Shown here: piece by piece, positions 21,496 to 30,371 of the stretch
Numbering within the stretch: position 1 is the stretch's first letter
How the letters are laid out: each line of letters starts with the position of its first letter
Source of the DNA: Chitinophaga nivalis
GTDB lineage: Bacteria; Bacteroidota; Bacteroidia; Chitinophagales; Chitinophagaceae
NCBI RefSeq assembly: GCF_025989125.1
Contig: NZ_JAPDNR010000001.1
Span: 5,816,087 to 5,880,086 of the forward strand
DNA length: 64,000 nucleotides
Reading direction: 5' to 3'
Notes under the pieces: generated by a model
Database searches by the model: none
What the model was told of the DNA's origin: nothing
What the model saw: the letters and a program-made list of their open reading frames with translations, nothing else
Made by a program: the position numbers and the translations under genes

Positions 21496-21540
21496 TTAAT
21501 GGAATGTATCCTGATATGGCGTGAGCAGTATCTTATACAT
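21496..21540 (-). other. Decoy mini-ORF 2, copy of the NRPS start
   Basis: In leader repeat 3 the minus strand reads MYKILLTPYQDTFH followed by TAA. It ends at the same codon as the copy in repeat 2 and differs from it by one residue. Preservation of length, start and stop in two copies is notable, but the units may simply be young. Confidence 0.6.
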
Positions 21541-21892
21541 AATATCCAGATTTGAAAACACAAACTGTGACATTGAATGGTTTGTGTAATGATATAAAAG
21601 AAAGCAAAAAGGGTCCATAACATCCGGAGATGTTAAATCATTAAACATGCAATAATTATCCGATCAACAACATCAACCTACGCATAGGTGAGTGCGCGAA
21701 CAATAAATGGTCATTTATGTGACATTCATAAGTGCTGAGAAAGTATTTTATAAGTTATGGTTTCCTAAAATGATTTCTACAATACTGTTACTAAATATTA
21801 CAATCAAAGCATAACGATATGAATCATGCATTCATTTAAATCATAAGCCATCATGGTGTGGGCAGCACCTTGTGTATGACAGTTTCATTTAA

Positions 21893-22690
21893 TAACGCTC
21901 AAGTTAGTCTTATTCAATAATTTGATTAATAATGAAACAAAATAATTTCTGTAACACTCCGGGCAAAGTTATTTAGCAGAAATAGGTTTTTGTTGTTTTT
22001 TCCAATTAAGGGTGTATTCGTACTTGAATTAACAAAATCGTTAGCAATATATACTTTCAGATATGCAATAATCTCTATTGGCTCCTTTAAAACGTTCGTG
22101 ACAATTGCCGCAATAGCGAATCATAACTGTGTATGTGTGTCTTTTACGGCGTTAAAATTATTTCATCCCACTGCAGTAATACTACAACGATATAAATTTC
22201 ACATCTATTTATGAAAACATTTCAGCAACAAATACAGGCAGGAATATTTTTTATATGTTATCACTTTTATTTCCCAATACAGTTGCCAGTGCTGTCTTTA
22301 TTATATCCTTTTCTCCCTATCATCAATGGTTTGGCTATATAAATCAGTCGGCTATACGATTTTTCATAACGGATACCATATACGTAGTTAGTGCACAGAT
22401 ACCTGCTGTCTGATCTGACAGCAAAATGATTGTACCCTTCTCTGTCACTGCAGATATCACTGCAGACATTTAACAGATAGCTGTATTCCTGTTAATGGTC
22501 AGGTTATATTATCCACAACGACAATATGCACTTCTTGGGCTATAACTATCCCCGTGATGAGTATACTAACAGGCAGGCAGGTACAGATAACATGAGTACC
22601 CAAGCGGCCTCCTTTTTTTCGGATTTTCCGGATGTTGCCGCACACCCCTAGCTTATGCAGATAATTTTCTATATAATAGGATACCACCTG
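21893..22690. other. AT-rich intergenic region between divergent NRPS and sigma genes
   Basis: This stretch holds short open frames on both strands (for example 21990-22214 plus and 22499-22687 minus), but none shows a recognisable family, good start context or the codon use of its neighbours. A direct repeat cactgcagat/cactgcagac sits near 22447-22470. Apart from the promoter-like boxes listed separately I see no gene. Confidence 0.6.
21964..21971 (-). promoter_or_regulatory. Possible Bacteroidota -7 box for the NRPS
   Basis: The minus strand reads TAACTTTG, an exact match to the TANNTTTG -7 consensus, upstream of all leader repeats. No clear TTTG -33 element was seen at 19-21 nt. If used, it would give an mRNA leader of about 880 nt containing every repeat and both mini-ORFs. 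Confidence 0.3.
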
Positions 22691-22696
22691 TTAGGG

Positions 22697-22728
22697 TTTG
22701 TGTATTTTATCTTTTTACCCTACTTTAG
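22697..22728 (+). promoter_or_regulatory. Putative promoter of the ECF sigma gene
   Basis: TTTG at 22697-22700 is followed after 20 nt by TACTTTAG (22721-22728), one mismatch from the Bacteroidota -7 consensus TANNTTTG. Its place supports a start codon downstream, at TTG 22757, rather than the ATG at 22655, which would lie upstream of the promoter. Confidence 0.45.
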
Positions 22729-22756
22729 CGTTTTCGTATTTTTTTCGTCAGCATTA

Positions 22757-23335
22757 TTGGAACCAGCCAGCATACATAGCACTACACTCCCCGCCCTGGT
22801 GGCCCTGGGAGATCAGACCGCCTTTACACAGTTGTTTCTTCAGTATCGGGACCGGGTGTATACCACCGCCTACCGTGTCACTGAATCAACGATGGAAGCA
22901 GAAGAAATTGTGCAGGATGTATTCATGAAGATATGGACCATCCGGGAAGAGTTACCTGGTATTATCAATCTGGAAGCTTACATTTTTACCATTGCCCGCA
23001 ACTTAACTTTCAATGCCCTGAAACGCCTGCTGCGCGAGCGGGAACGTACCGGCGCCATGCCCACGGACGGCGCCCCTGCTATTTCTCCGGAAGCAGAATC
23101 CAATGCCCGGGAATTTATGGTAGTACTCCGGCAGGCTATTGACCAACTGCCGCCTCAGCAAAAACAAGTATACCTGCTGACGAAAGAAGAAGAGCTGACA
23201 AAGGCCCAGGTAGCCGAAAGGATGGGCATTTCCCCCAACACCGTGAAAAGCCACTATGACGCGGCAGTACGGACTATCAGAACTTATTGCGCCACTTACC
23301 GGAAGCTCTCCCCCCTTCTTTTTCTGATTCTTTAA
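22757..23335 (+). CDS. ECF-type RNA polymerase sigma factor
   Basis: An alternative sigma factor that should direct RNA polymerase to the transport operon downstream. Sigma region 2 is seen as FTQLFLQYRDRVYTTAYR, EEIVQDVFMKIW and YIFTIARNLTFNALKR. Region 4 is LPPQQKQVYLLTKEEELT followed by the helix-turn-helix VAERMGISPNTVKSHYDAAV. The length from TTG 22757 is 192 aa, normal for the family. The frame extends to an ATG at 22655, but that adds a hydrophobic F/Y-rich stretch unlike any sigma factor and lies above the putative promoter, so TTG is preferred. The FecR gene begins 70 bp downstream, the standard sigma/anti-sigma pair of Bacteroidota SusC systems. Confidence 0.85.
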   Translation: MEPASIHSTTLPALVALGDQTAFTQLFLQYRDRVYTTAYRVTESTMEAEEIVQDVFMKIWTIREELPGIINLEAYIFTIARNLTFNALKRLLRERERTGAMPTDGAPAISPEAESNAREFMVVLRQAIDQLPPQQKQVYLLTKEEELTKAQVAERMGISPNTVKSHYDAAVRTIRTYCATYRKLSPLLFLIL

Positions 23336-23405
23336 ATTTTTTTTTGCACCGACTCACCAGTTGCCTTATCTGCGATTGTCTTTATTATAAACGGACGATT
23401 CTGAT

Positions 23406-24575
23406 ATGCACGAGAGACTGTCACAGTTATTTGACCGGTATTACCGGAAAACCATTTCTTCGGAGGAAAGAACGGAGCTGTTTGTACTGCTCGCTGATCC
23501 GACGCTGGAAGAAACGGTAAAAACGCTGATACTGGCCAGTTACGCAGATAATGAGCAGGAAGAGATGCCAGCCGCCGCTTCGGAAGCAGTATTGCAGGCC
23601 ATCCTGGGTAAAACGGTAACGATGATACCAAAGCCTCGCCGGAACCTGCTCGCTATGCGATGGACGATCGCCGCTTCACTGGCATTGCTGCTGGCAACCG
23701 GCGCATACCTGCTGCAACGTCCGCACACTGCCGCTCCGCTGACCATACACCTGCCGCCACCAGCAGCTACGCCGGCGGGTAATGGTATCCTGCTTACCCT
23801 GGCCAATGGTACCCGTATTCCATTAGACAGTGCAGGCAACGGACAGATAGCTACTGACGGCGGTGCCGCCATTGCCTTCAAAGACGGACAACTTTCGTAT
23901 AACCCTGCCGGTGGGTCCACCGATGCGCAGGCATATAATACCATTAGCACGCCACGTGGCAAACAGTTTCACCTGGTACTCTCCGACGGCACGCGGGTAT
24001 GGCTTAATGCCGCCACCACCCTGCGTTACCCGGCCATTTTCACCGGCCCGGAAAGAAAGGTAGAAATCATCGGGGAAGCCTATTTTGAAGCAGCCGGGAG
24101 TGCCACCACTCCCCTTCGGGTAATCGTACCCACGCAGGCTTCCATACAGGTATTAGGTACCCGTTTTAACGTAAATGCCTATACGGAAAGCAATCACGTC
24201 ACCACCACCCTCCTGCAGGGAGCCGTGAGAGTAGCTGCCATAGCCGCCCCGGATGCCGCCGTAGTACTGGCGCCCGGCCAGCAGGCACGGGTACTGGATA
24301 GCCGTAAGATAGCCGTGGCAAAAGTCGATACCGAAAGCGTAATGGCCTGGAGAAACGGCAATTTCAACTTCGACGGGGTAGTCCTGAAAGAAGTAATGCA
24401 GGAACTGGCCCGCTGGTACGACATCGAAGTAGTATATGAAAAAGGAATTCCGGACATCCGGTTCTTCGGGGAACTGGGCCGCAGCCTGCCACTGGCAGAT
24501 GTAGTCAAGGCACTGGAAGATTCCAAAGTACATGTAAAAATGGAAGGCGCCCGGAAACTGGTCGTACTTCCTTAA
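23406..24575 (+). CDS. FecR-family anti-sigma factor
   Basis: Inner-membrane anti-sigma factor of 389 aa. The N-terminal ~83 residues are the cytoplasmic sigma-binding part (ERLSQLFDRYYRKTISSEE). One membrane helix follows at residues ~84-103 (MRWTIAASLALLLATGAYLL). The periplasmic part has the FecR core (TPRGKQFHLVLSDGTRVWLN, GEAYFEA, VLGTRFNVNAY, LLQGAVRV, LAPGQQA) and a C-terminal FecR-type STN-like domain (FNFDGVVLKEVMQELARWYDIEV). It should hold the ECF sigma until the SusC receptor signals through its own STN domain. It sits between the sigma and receptor genes. Confidence 0.92.
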   Translation: MHERLSQLFDRYYRKTISSEERTELFVLLADPTLEETVKTLILASYADNEQEEMPAAASEAVLQAILGKTVTMIPKPRRNLLAMRWTIAASLALLLATGAYLLQRPHTAAPLTIHLPPPAATPAGNGILLTLANGTRIPLDSAGNGQIATDGGAAIAFKDGQLSYNPAGGSTDAQAYNTISTPRGKQFHLVLSDGTRVWLNAATTLRYPAIFTGPERKVEIIGEAYFEAAGSATTPLRVIVPTQASIQVLGTRFNVNAYTESNHVTTTLLQGAVRVAAIAAPDAAVVLAPGQQARVLDSRKIAVAKVDTESVMAWRNGNFNFDGVVLKEVMQELARWYDIEVVYEKGIPDIRFFGELGRSLPLADVVKALEDSKVHVKMEGARKLVVLP

Positions 24576-24621
24576 ATATAGCCAGAAACCAACCACCACC
24601 AGGTTAGCGCAGTAAACAAAA

Positions 24622-24649
24622 GGCCGGCAGTACTCCACTACTGCCGGCC
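24622..24649 (+). terminator. Hairpin between fecR and susC
   Basis: The perfect 11-bp stem GGCCGGCAGTA/TACTGCCGGCC has a 6-nt loop and lies 46 bp after the FecR stop. No U-run follows, so it is a weak intrinsic terminator or an RNA processing/stabilising hairpin that sets the ratio of regulators to transporter. Confidence 0.5.
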
Positions 24650-24670
24650 GGAAATGCGCTGGCTGATCAA

Positions 24671-27600
24671 ATGTACCGTTTTAAAAGTCCTATTATCTCA
24701 ACCAGGTCAATGCAATTTATGCAAAAAATCAACCATTGGTGCCGGGCTGCCGGATCGCCCCCCGGGCGACGCAGCAGACGCCGGACCGCTAAAATGCTGT
24801 TAGCGATGAAATCAACCATTTGCCTATTGACGGCCGCCATGTTGCATGTACATGGCACAGGCCTATCACAGACAGTTTCCTTCTCCGCCAGGCAGGCATC
24901 TCTGCAACAGGTATTTACCACTGTAAAAAAGCAGACCGGATATGTTGTATTTGGCAACGCATCTTTATTGGAAACGGCACATACCGCCTCTATTGATGTG
25001 CAGAACATGCCGCTTCCCGATTTCCTGCAACTGGTGATGAAGGATCAGCCATTAAACTTCCGCATTGCGGATAAAAACATTATCATTTCAGAAAAAACGA
25101 CCACTCCTTCCGCTCATTCGGTCAACAACACAGAAGCTGCACTGCCGCCCGATTCTATCCGCGGCGTGATCTTCACGATGCAGGGCACACCGCTGCCCGG
25201 TGCTTCCATCAGAATCAAAGGCACCACCATCGGCACCGTCACCGACACCCGCGGCCACTTCTCGCTGAAGCAGCTGCCCGACAATGCCCTGCTGGTGATT
25301 TCCATGATGGGATACGATCCCATGGAAGTACGCATCAGCAAGCGTAATGATGGATACGCCGCTGCCGCAGTAAACGACAAACAAACCGGTTCGCTGAAAG
25401 TAAACACCGGCCAGTTTACCATTACCGTTAAATTACAGGAAGCCGTAGGCCAGCTGAAAGAAAATGTGGTCACCGGCTATTTCGTAAAATCCCGGGAATC
25501 CTTTACCGGTGCGGAACGTACACTCAGCGGCCAGGAGATCCGGCAGATCGGTACCGGTAACGTGCTGCAAAGTATTTCATTACTGGATGCTGCCGTATCG
25601 CTGAAAGAAAGTGTCAACTTCGGCTCCGATCCCAACCGGGTACCGGAAATCACCATACGGGGTGAAAACAGTTTTGACCTGCGCAACTCTGCCGATGATG
25701 GTAAAACCAATCCCAACAGCCCCCTCTTTATGCTGGATGGTGTGGAAGTAAATGCGGAAAGGATTTACGATCTGGATATGAACCGCATCGAAAATCTTAC
25801 CATCCTGAAAGATGCATCTGCCACCGCCCTGTATGGCTCCCGTGGCGCCAACGGCGTGATTGTGATCAGAACCATCCGCCCACAGGCAGGTGAAATACGC
25901 GTCACCCTCAATGCCAACTACATGGTATCCGCTCCTGACCTGCGCGACTACAATCTCATGGACGCCCGGGAAAAACTGACGTACGAAAAGCGCGCCGGCC
26001 TCTGGACCGACAAGCTGAAGAACTACGATACCCAGATGGAGCTGGACCGGAAATACAATGAGAAAGAGAAGGAAATACTGAGAGGGGTGAATACCTATTG
26101 GCTCAGCAAACCACTCCGTACTTCCATTAACCAACGCTATAATCTTTACTTTGAAGGCGGCGATAAACACTTCCGGTATGGTATCACCCTGCGGAGTGAA
26201 AATGACCGCGGTGTTATGAAAGGGTCTGAACGTAAAAAAACGGGTATCGGCATCACCTTCAACTACGACATCGGGCAAACCTTCCTGGTACGTAACGACC
26301 TGTTTGTAGATGAAGTGACCGGTAGTAACTCTCCTTACGGCAACTTCGACATCTTCGCAAAAGAAAATCCGCATGACCGTATCTATGATGAAAACGGTAA
26401 CTATATACTGAAACTCAGCAGCGGCCGGGATAATCCACTGATCAATGCCACCTTGCCACAGAAGGATTTCAACAGGTATGTGGCGATCCAGGACAATTTC
26501 AGCATCGACTGGCGCATGACACCTGCCCTGCGCCTCCAGGGCCGCGCGGGACTGACCAAACAACTGGAAAAAACGGAATTCTACCGCTCTCCTTTTTCAT
26601 CTGAATATGCCACGGTAAAAGAACCGGAAAAGAAAGGCGAATACAGAACCCTCCATTCAGAATCCCTGAACGTAGATGGTAACGTGACGCTGGCTTATAA
26701 CAAGGTGTTGGGCAAACACGTTCTCAACACCGGTGTCGGCGCCAACCTCCTGACTAATTTCAAGAACGGCAGCGGATTTGCCGCTACGGGCTTCCTCAAC
26801 GATGATATGACGTTTGTGGAATATGCCGCCCAGTTCAAAGAAAATTCCAAACCTACCGGCATATTCGATAAGTCGCGGATGATCGGCTTTTTCGCCAACC
26901 TCAACTATGGGTATGACAACCGCTACTTCATCGACGCGTCTTACCGTACGGATGGTTCCAGCAAGTTTGGCCGGGATGCCCGTTTCGCGCCGTTCTGGGC
27001 CGTGGGCTTTGCCTGGAATGTGAACCGCGAAGCATTCTGGGGTGCGAGCAGCAGTCTGCTGAAAATCCGTGGTTCCGCAGGTAGTACAGGTACCATCAAC
27101 TTTTCTTCCAACCAGGCCCTCACGGCCTATCGCTATAGTCAGAGCAGTGAGTACAATGGTAACCTGGGCGCCCGCCTGATGGGCTTCGGCAACTCCTCCC
27201 TCCGCTGGCAGAATACCTTATCCTACAACATCGGGGCAGACCTTACCCTGTTCAAAAACTTCCTGCAGGTTAACGTAGACGGCTATATTAAACTCACCGA
27301 CAACCTGTTGTTGCCGATCGATGTAGCACCATCTACGGGTTTTACCAGCTATGTCGAGAATATGGGACAGATGAAGAACAGCGGTATAGATGCGCGTATC
27401 CGTATGAACCTGATCCGCGACCGTAAACATAACCTGAACTGGAGTGTTACGCTGGCAGCGCTGAGCAATCAGAACAAGATACAGAAACTCTCCAATGCAT
27501 TGGAGGTGATGAATACAGAAGCCAACAAGGCCGAAAATGTAAAAGGGCCGCAGCCACTGCGCACGTATGAAGTAGGCCGTTCCCAGAGCGCCTTGATGGT

Positions 27601-28165
27601 GGTACGTTCTGCCGGTATCGATCCCGCCACCGGTAACGAAATCTATATCAAACGCAATGGCGAATACACCTTTGACTACGACTACCGCGACAAGGTAGTA
27701 GTGGGTGATACCCGTGCCACCGTAGAAGGTAACTTCAGCTCCAACCTGAACTGGAATGGACTGAACCTGCTGGCCGTTTTCTCTTACCGCGTAGGGGGCA
27801 AGATCTTCAACTCCACCCTCAAAACAAGTGTGGAAGGCGCCAACCCACTGTTCAACGCCGACAGAAGAGTATTGTACGATCGCTGGCAGGAACCCGGCAG
27901 CACCGCCAAATTCAAACGGATAGACGATACTTCGGAGTCATACCAGACCGACCGTTATGTGCAGGACAATAACCAGCTGTCACTTTCTTCCCTCTCACTG
28001 ACCTATGACCTGCCTCGCGGCACCGCCAAAAAGATGAGAGCCGAACGGGTAAGACTGCAACTTTCTTCTACAGAGCTGATCCGGTTTTCCACCGTAAAGG
28101 CAGAAAGAGGTACCCTTTATCCTTATGCACAAACTTTCAATGGTGGATTCAATGTCACGTTCTAA
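24671..28165 (+). CDS. SusC/RagA-type TonB-dependent outer-membrane transporter with STN domain
   Basis: Outer-membrane TonB-dependent receptor, up to 1164 aa. A signal peptide lies at ~42-67 (MLLAMKSTICLLTAAMLHVHG). An STN (secretin/TonB short N-terminal) domain at ~70-140 marks a receptor that signals to FecR. A carboxypeptidase-regulatory-like beta-sandwich follows at ~160-235 (IRGVIFTMQGTPLPGAS). The plug shows the SusC signature LFMLDGVEVNAERIYDLDMN...ILKDASATALYGSRGANGVI at ~353-403, followed by the barrel ending in NGGFNVTF. The start is uncertain: ATG 24671, 24719 (MQKINHW) or 24794 would all precede the signal sequence. It pairs with the SusD homologue directly downstream. The substrate is unknown. 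Confidence 0.93.
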   Translation: MYRFKSPIISTRSMQFMQKINHWCRAAGSPPGRRSRRRTAKMLLAMKSTICLLTAAMLHVHGTGLSQTVSFSARQASLQQVFTTVKKQTGYVVFGNASLLETAHTASIDVQNMPLPDFLQLVMKDQPLNFRIADKNIIISEKTTTPSAHSVNNTEAALPPDSIRGVIFTMQGTPLPGASIRIKGTTIGTVTDTRGHFSLKQLPDNALLVISMMGYDPMEVRISKRNDGYAAAAVNDKQTGSLKVNTGQFTITVKLQEAVGQLKENVVTGYFVKSRESFTGAERTLSGQEIRQIGTGNVLQSISLLDAAVSLKESVNFGSDPNRVPEITIRGENSFDLRNSADDGKTNPNSPLFMLDGVEVNAERIYDLDMNRIENLTILKDASATALYGSRGANGVIVIRTIRPQAGEIRVTLNANYMVSAPDLRDYNLMDAREKLTYEKRAGLWTDKLKNYDTQMELDRKYNEKEKEILRGVNTYWLSKPLRTSINQRYNLYFEGGDKHFRYGITLRSENDRGVMKGSERKKTGIGITFNYDIGQTFLVRNDLFVDEVTGSNSPYGNFDIFAKENPHDRIYDENGNYILKLSSGRDNPLINATLPQKDFNRYVAIQDNFSIDWRMTPALRLQGRAGLTKQLEKTEFYRSPFSSEYATVKEPEKKGEYRTLHSESLNVDGNVTLAYNKVLGKHVLNTGVGANLLTNFKNGSGFAATGFLNDDMTFVEYAAQFKENSKPTGIFDKSRMIGFFANLNYGYDNRYFIDASYRTDGSSKFGRDARFAPFWAVGFAWNVNREAFWGASSSLLKIRGSAGSTGTINFSSNQALTAYRYSQSSEYNGNLGARLMGFGNSSLRWQNTLSYNIGADLTLFKNFLQVNVDGYIKLTDNLLLPIDVAPSTGFTSYVENMGQMKNSGIDARIRMNLIRDRKHNLNWSVTLAALSNQNKIQKLSNALEVMNTEANKAENVKGPQPLRTYEVGRSQSALMVVRSAGIDPATGNEIYIKRNGEYTFDYDYRDKVVVGDTRATVEGNFSSNLNWNGLNLLAVFSYRVGGKIFNSTLKTSVEGANPLFNADRRVLYDRWQEPGSTAKFKRIDDTSESYQTDRYVQDNNQLSLSSLSLTYDLPRGTAKKMRAERVRLQLSSTELIRFSTVKAERGTLYPYAQTFNGGFNVTF

Positions 28166-28196
28166 CACATCTTTATCATCCCTTAAATCTTCACAC

Positions 28197-29600
28197 ATGA
28201 AATCCAGGCTACTGATACTGAGCATGCTGATGCTGTTATTTTCATCGTGTAAAAAATGGCTTGATGTTGACCTGATCAATCAGGTAGATGAAAACAAGCT
28301 GTTTGCCAAAGAGCAGGGCTTTGTAGATGCGCTGGCCGGCGCCTACAACCAGATGGCCGAGCCTAATCTCTACGGGCAGAAACTGAGCTATGAACTGCTG
28401 GACGTACTGGCACAGTACTACAGCTACAACAGCATGGCCGAAAGCTACAAACCTTACCGCGACTATAATTACAAAGATGCCACCCTGCGCAAACAGATAG
28501 ACGGCATCTGGTCTGATATGTACAGCACCATTGCCTCCGTCAACAACATTATCCGCTGGGAACAGAAAAACGGTGTTGTCATGCGGCCCAACATCCGGAA
28601 ACAGGTGCTGGGAGAAGCACTGGCGCTACGTGCCTATCTGCACTTTGACCTGATGCGTATGTTTTGCGCAGACATCAAATTCAATCACCAGGCCACCGGC
28701 ATTCCCTATAACAAACAATTCGGCGTAGCACTCCCGCCGGTATATACGCTGGCAGAATGCTACCAGCTGGTACTGGGCGACCTGGAAGCTGCCTGGACAA
28801 ATCTCAATGAAGCAGATCCTATCAATGCCACTACGCCTTATTTATCGCAGGACAAAAACATGGCCGACCGCGATGTGGCCCGCATGAATAAATATGCAAT
28901 ACGTGCGCTGATGGCCCGGGTATACCTGACTAAAGGAGACAAGGAAAATGCCACCAGATATGCGAAAGAAGTGATTGCTGCCAACAAATTCCGGCTCCTT
29001 GATTTCAAAACCGGCATCGATGTGGATGAATCTAAAAAAGATATCCGGTTCTCTGATGAACATATCTTTTCGCTGCGTAACAAAAATATCCCGGAGCAGT
29101 CCAACGCCGTTCATTTCGAAGTAAAGACTGAAACTTCCACGACGGCAGCCAAACTGCCCTTCGGAGATGCGCCCGGTATTTACAATGCCAACAGCGACGA
29201 TACCCGCTACCAGCTATGGTTTGACCTGGGTAAATTCACCAAGTACACCCGGGGTAATGTCAAGGTGTTTACACCTAAAATCCCCCTGATCAAACTGGCA
29301 GAGATGTATCTCATTCTGACGGAAGCCTTGTATGACACCGACCGTAACCAATCGCTCCAGTACCTGAATACCTTGCGGCGTTCCCGGATCCGGAATGTTT
29401 CCGATTGGTTTTTCCTTACCCGCGATAATATACTGGATGAAATGATCCGCGAGTATCCCGGCGAAGGTCAGTTGTTCTTCGCCTACAAACGGCTGAACAA
29501 GGCGATCAGGAACACTTCCGGCACGGGCGACATTCCCCCGTCCAACAGCCTGTTCGTGTTCCCGATTCCTGACAAAGAAACAGAAACAGGACACCGGTAA
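28197..29600 (+). CDS. SusD/RagB-type substrate-binding lipoprotein
   Basis: Surface lipoprotein of 467 aa forming the lid on the SusC barrel. The start at ATG 28197 gives a lipoprotein signal MKSRLLILSMLMLLFSSC with acylated Cys18; the longer frame overlapping susC lacks a proper signal. SusD features are VDENKLFAKEQGFVDALAGAYNQM near the N-terminus, the TPR-like part (GEALALRAYLHFDLMRMF), and a C-terminal region with LAEMYLILTEALY and LNTLRRSRI. It is cotranscribed with the receptor, 31 bp after its stop. Confidence 0.92.
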   Translation: MKSRLLILSMLMLLFSSCKKWLDVDLINQVDENKLFAKEQGFVDALAGAYNQMAEPNLYGQKLSYELLDVLAQYYSYNSMAESYKPYRDYNYKDATLRKQIDGIWSDMYSTIASVNNIIRWEQKNGVVMRPNIRKQVLGEALALRAYLHFDLMRMFCADIKFNHQATGIPYNKQFGVALPPVYTLAECYQLVLGDLEAAWTNLNEADPINATTPYLSQDKNMADRDVARMNKYAIRALMARVYLTKGDKENATRYAKEVIAANKFRLLDFKTGIDVDESKKDIRFSDEHIFSLRNKNIPEQSNAVHFEVKTETSTTAAKLPFGDAPGIYNANSDDTRYQLWFDLGKFTKYTRGNVKVFTPKIPLIKLAEMYLILTEALYDTDRNQSLQYLNTLRRSRIRNVSDWFFLTRDNILDEMIREYPGEGQLFFAYKRLNKAIRNTSGTGDIPPSNSLFVFPIPDKETETGHR

Positions 29601-29632
29601 ATGATTGTCTGTACAGTTATCAAACATGTATC

Positions 29633-30367
29633 ATGAAAAAACTAGCCATCATATCTGCACTGGCCCTGCTGGCTGCTTCCTGCACCCAGGATGCCGGGCT
29701 TACGTACAGTGGAAAAGACAAGATCTATTTCACGTATAATTATACACTCCTCAACCAGGTGATCAACTTTGATAAGGTAACCTTCTCCTTTGGCATGAAG
29801 CCGGAGCAGGTGATAAAAGATACCGCGAAGATTGCCGTCCGCGTAATGGGGCAACGGTCAGATAAAGACCGCCAATATCGCTTGTCTATCGACAACGACT
29901 CTACGACTGCAATACCAGGCGTACATTATGAAGTACTGCCACCACTGCAGACTTTCCAGAAAGGAATTTTTGAAGATACCCTCCGGATCGTGGTACTCCG
30001 CAGTAGTCTGAACGGCAGCCATATTACGCAGGAAAACCGGCGGCTGCGGCTACGTATGGAAAGCAGTGACGACTTCGACAACGGCACCAAACAGGGTGCA
30101 GCCATCGACCTTTACATCAACAATTACCTGTCGGAACCAAGATGGTGGAAACAATACGAAGGTTCCGGGCTCTATTATTATCATCCTGAAAAATGGAAGA
30201 TACTGATGACGTTCCATGACAATTTCAAGGATCCTAATAAGGATTACCCGATGGATGCCAACCTGGTTTATTCCTACTTCTCTTCCTTGCGGAATTACCT
30301 GATCCAGAATCCCACGTATGACAAAGAAACCCGTGCACGGGTATTAATTGACAAACTTGTACCGTAG
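29633..30367 (+). CDS. DUF4843-type lipoprotein of the SusCD locus
   Basis: Predicted lipoprotein of 244 aa with signal MKKLAIISALALLAASC (Cys17). Sequence such as IYFTYNYTLLNQVINFDKVTFSFGM and VMGQRSDKDRQYRLSIDNDSTTAIPGVHY matches what I know of DUF4843 proteins. These occur after susD in Bacteroidota and carry a Calx-beta-like N-terminal part. The role is probably surface binding in the SusCD complex. It lies 32 bp after susD and overlaps nothing; the next gene begins 4 bp later. Confidence 0.75.
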   Translation: MKKLAIISALALLAASCTQDAGLTYSGKDKIYFTYNYTLLNQVINFDKVTFSFGMKPEQVIKDTAKIAVRVMGQRSDKDRQYRLSIDNDSTTAIPGVHYEVLPPLQTFQKGIFEDTLRIVVLRSSLNGSHITQENRRLRLRMESSDDFDNGTKQGAAIDLYINNYLSEPRWWKQYEGSGLYYYHPEKWKILMTFHDNFKDPNKDYPMDANLVYSYFSSLRNYLIQNPTYDKETRARVLIDKLVP

Positions 30368-30371
30368 TATC

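Larger units (their letters stand above)
21045..21892 (-). repeat. Tandem ~232-bp repeats forming the NRPS 5' leader
   Basis: The motif cctgatatggtgtgagcag begins at 21045 (where it is the NRPS start itself), 21278 and 21510, with a decayed fourth copy at 21848. Periods are 233, 232 and 338 bp. Each of the first three units also repeats a TAACATC-4nt-GATGTTA hairpin (21154-21171, 21386-21403, 21618-21635) and a second hairpin around CCACC/GGTGG (21211-21228). In unit 2 (21442-21459) the second stem changes to CAACC/GGTTG, a compensatory change. In unit 3 the stem is ACCTA/TAGGT (21676-21689). The paired changes suggest that structured leader RNA is kept. Nothing here resembles a CRISPR or an IS end. 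Confidence 0.85.

Noticed and set aside
21045..21892. CRISPR array or transposon ends
   Set aside because: The units are ~232 bp with homologous interiors, not short repeats with unique spacers. No terminal inverted repeats or transposase are present.
22499..22687. 62-codon minus-strand frame upstream of the sigma gene
   Set aside because: It overlaps the sigma promoter region, starts from no clear signal, and has no recognisable family.
25580..26563. Long antisense frames within susC, such as the 327-codon one here, and within the 33232-34425 hydrolase gene
   Set aside because: Shadow frames of strongly biased genes; the sense proteins have clear families.
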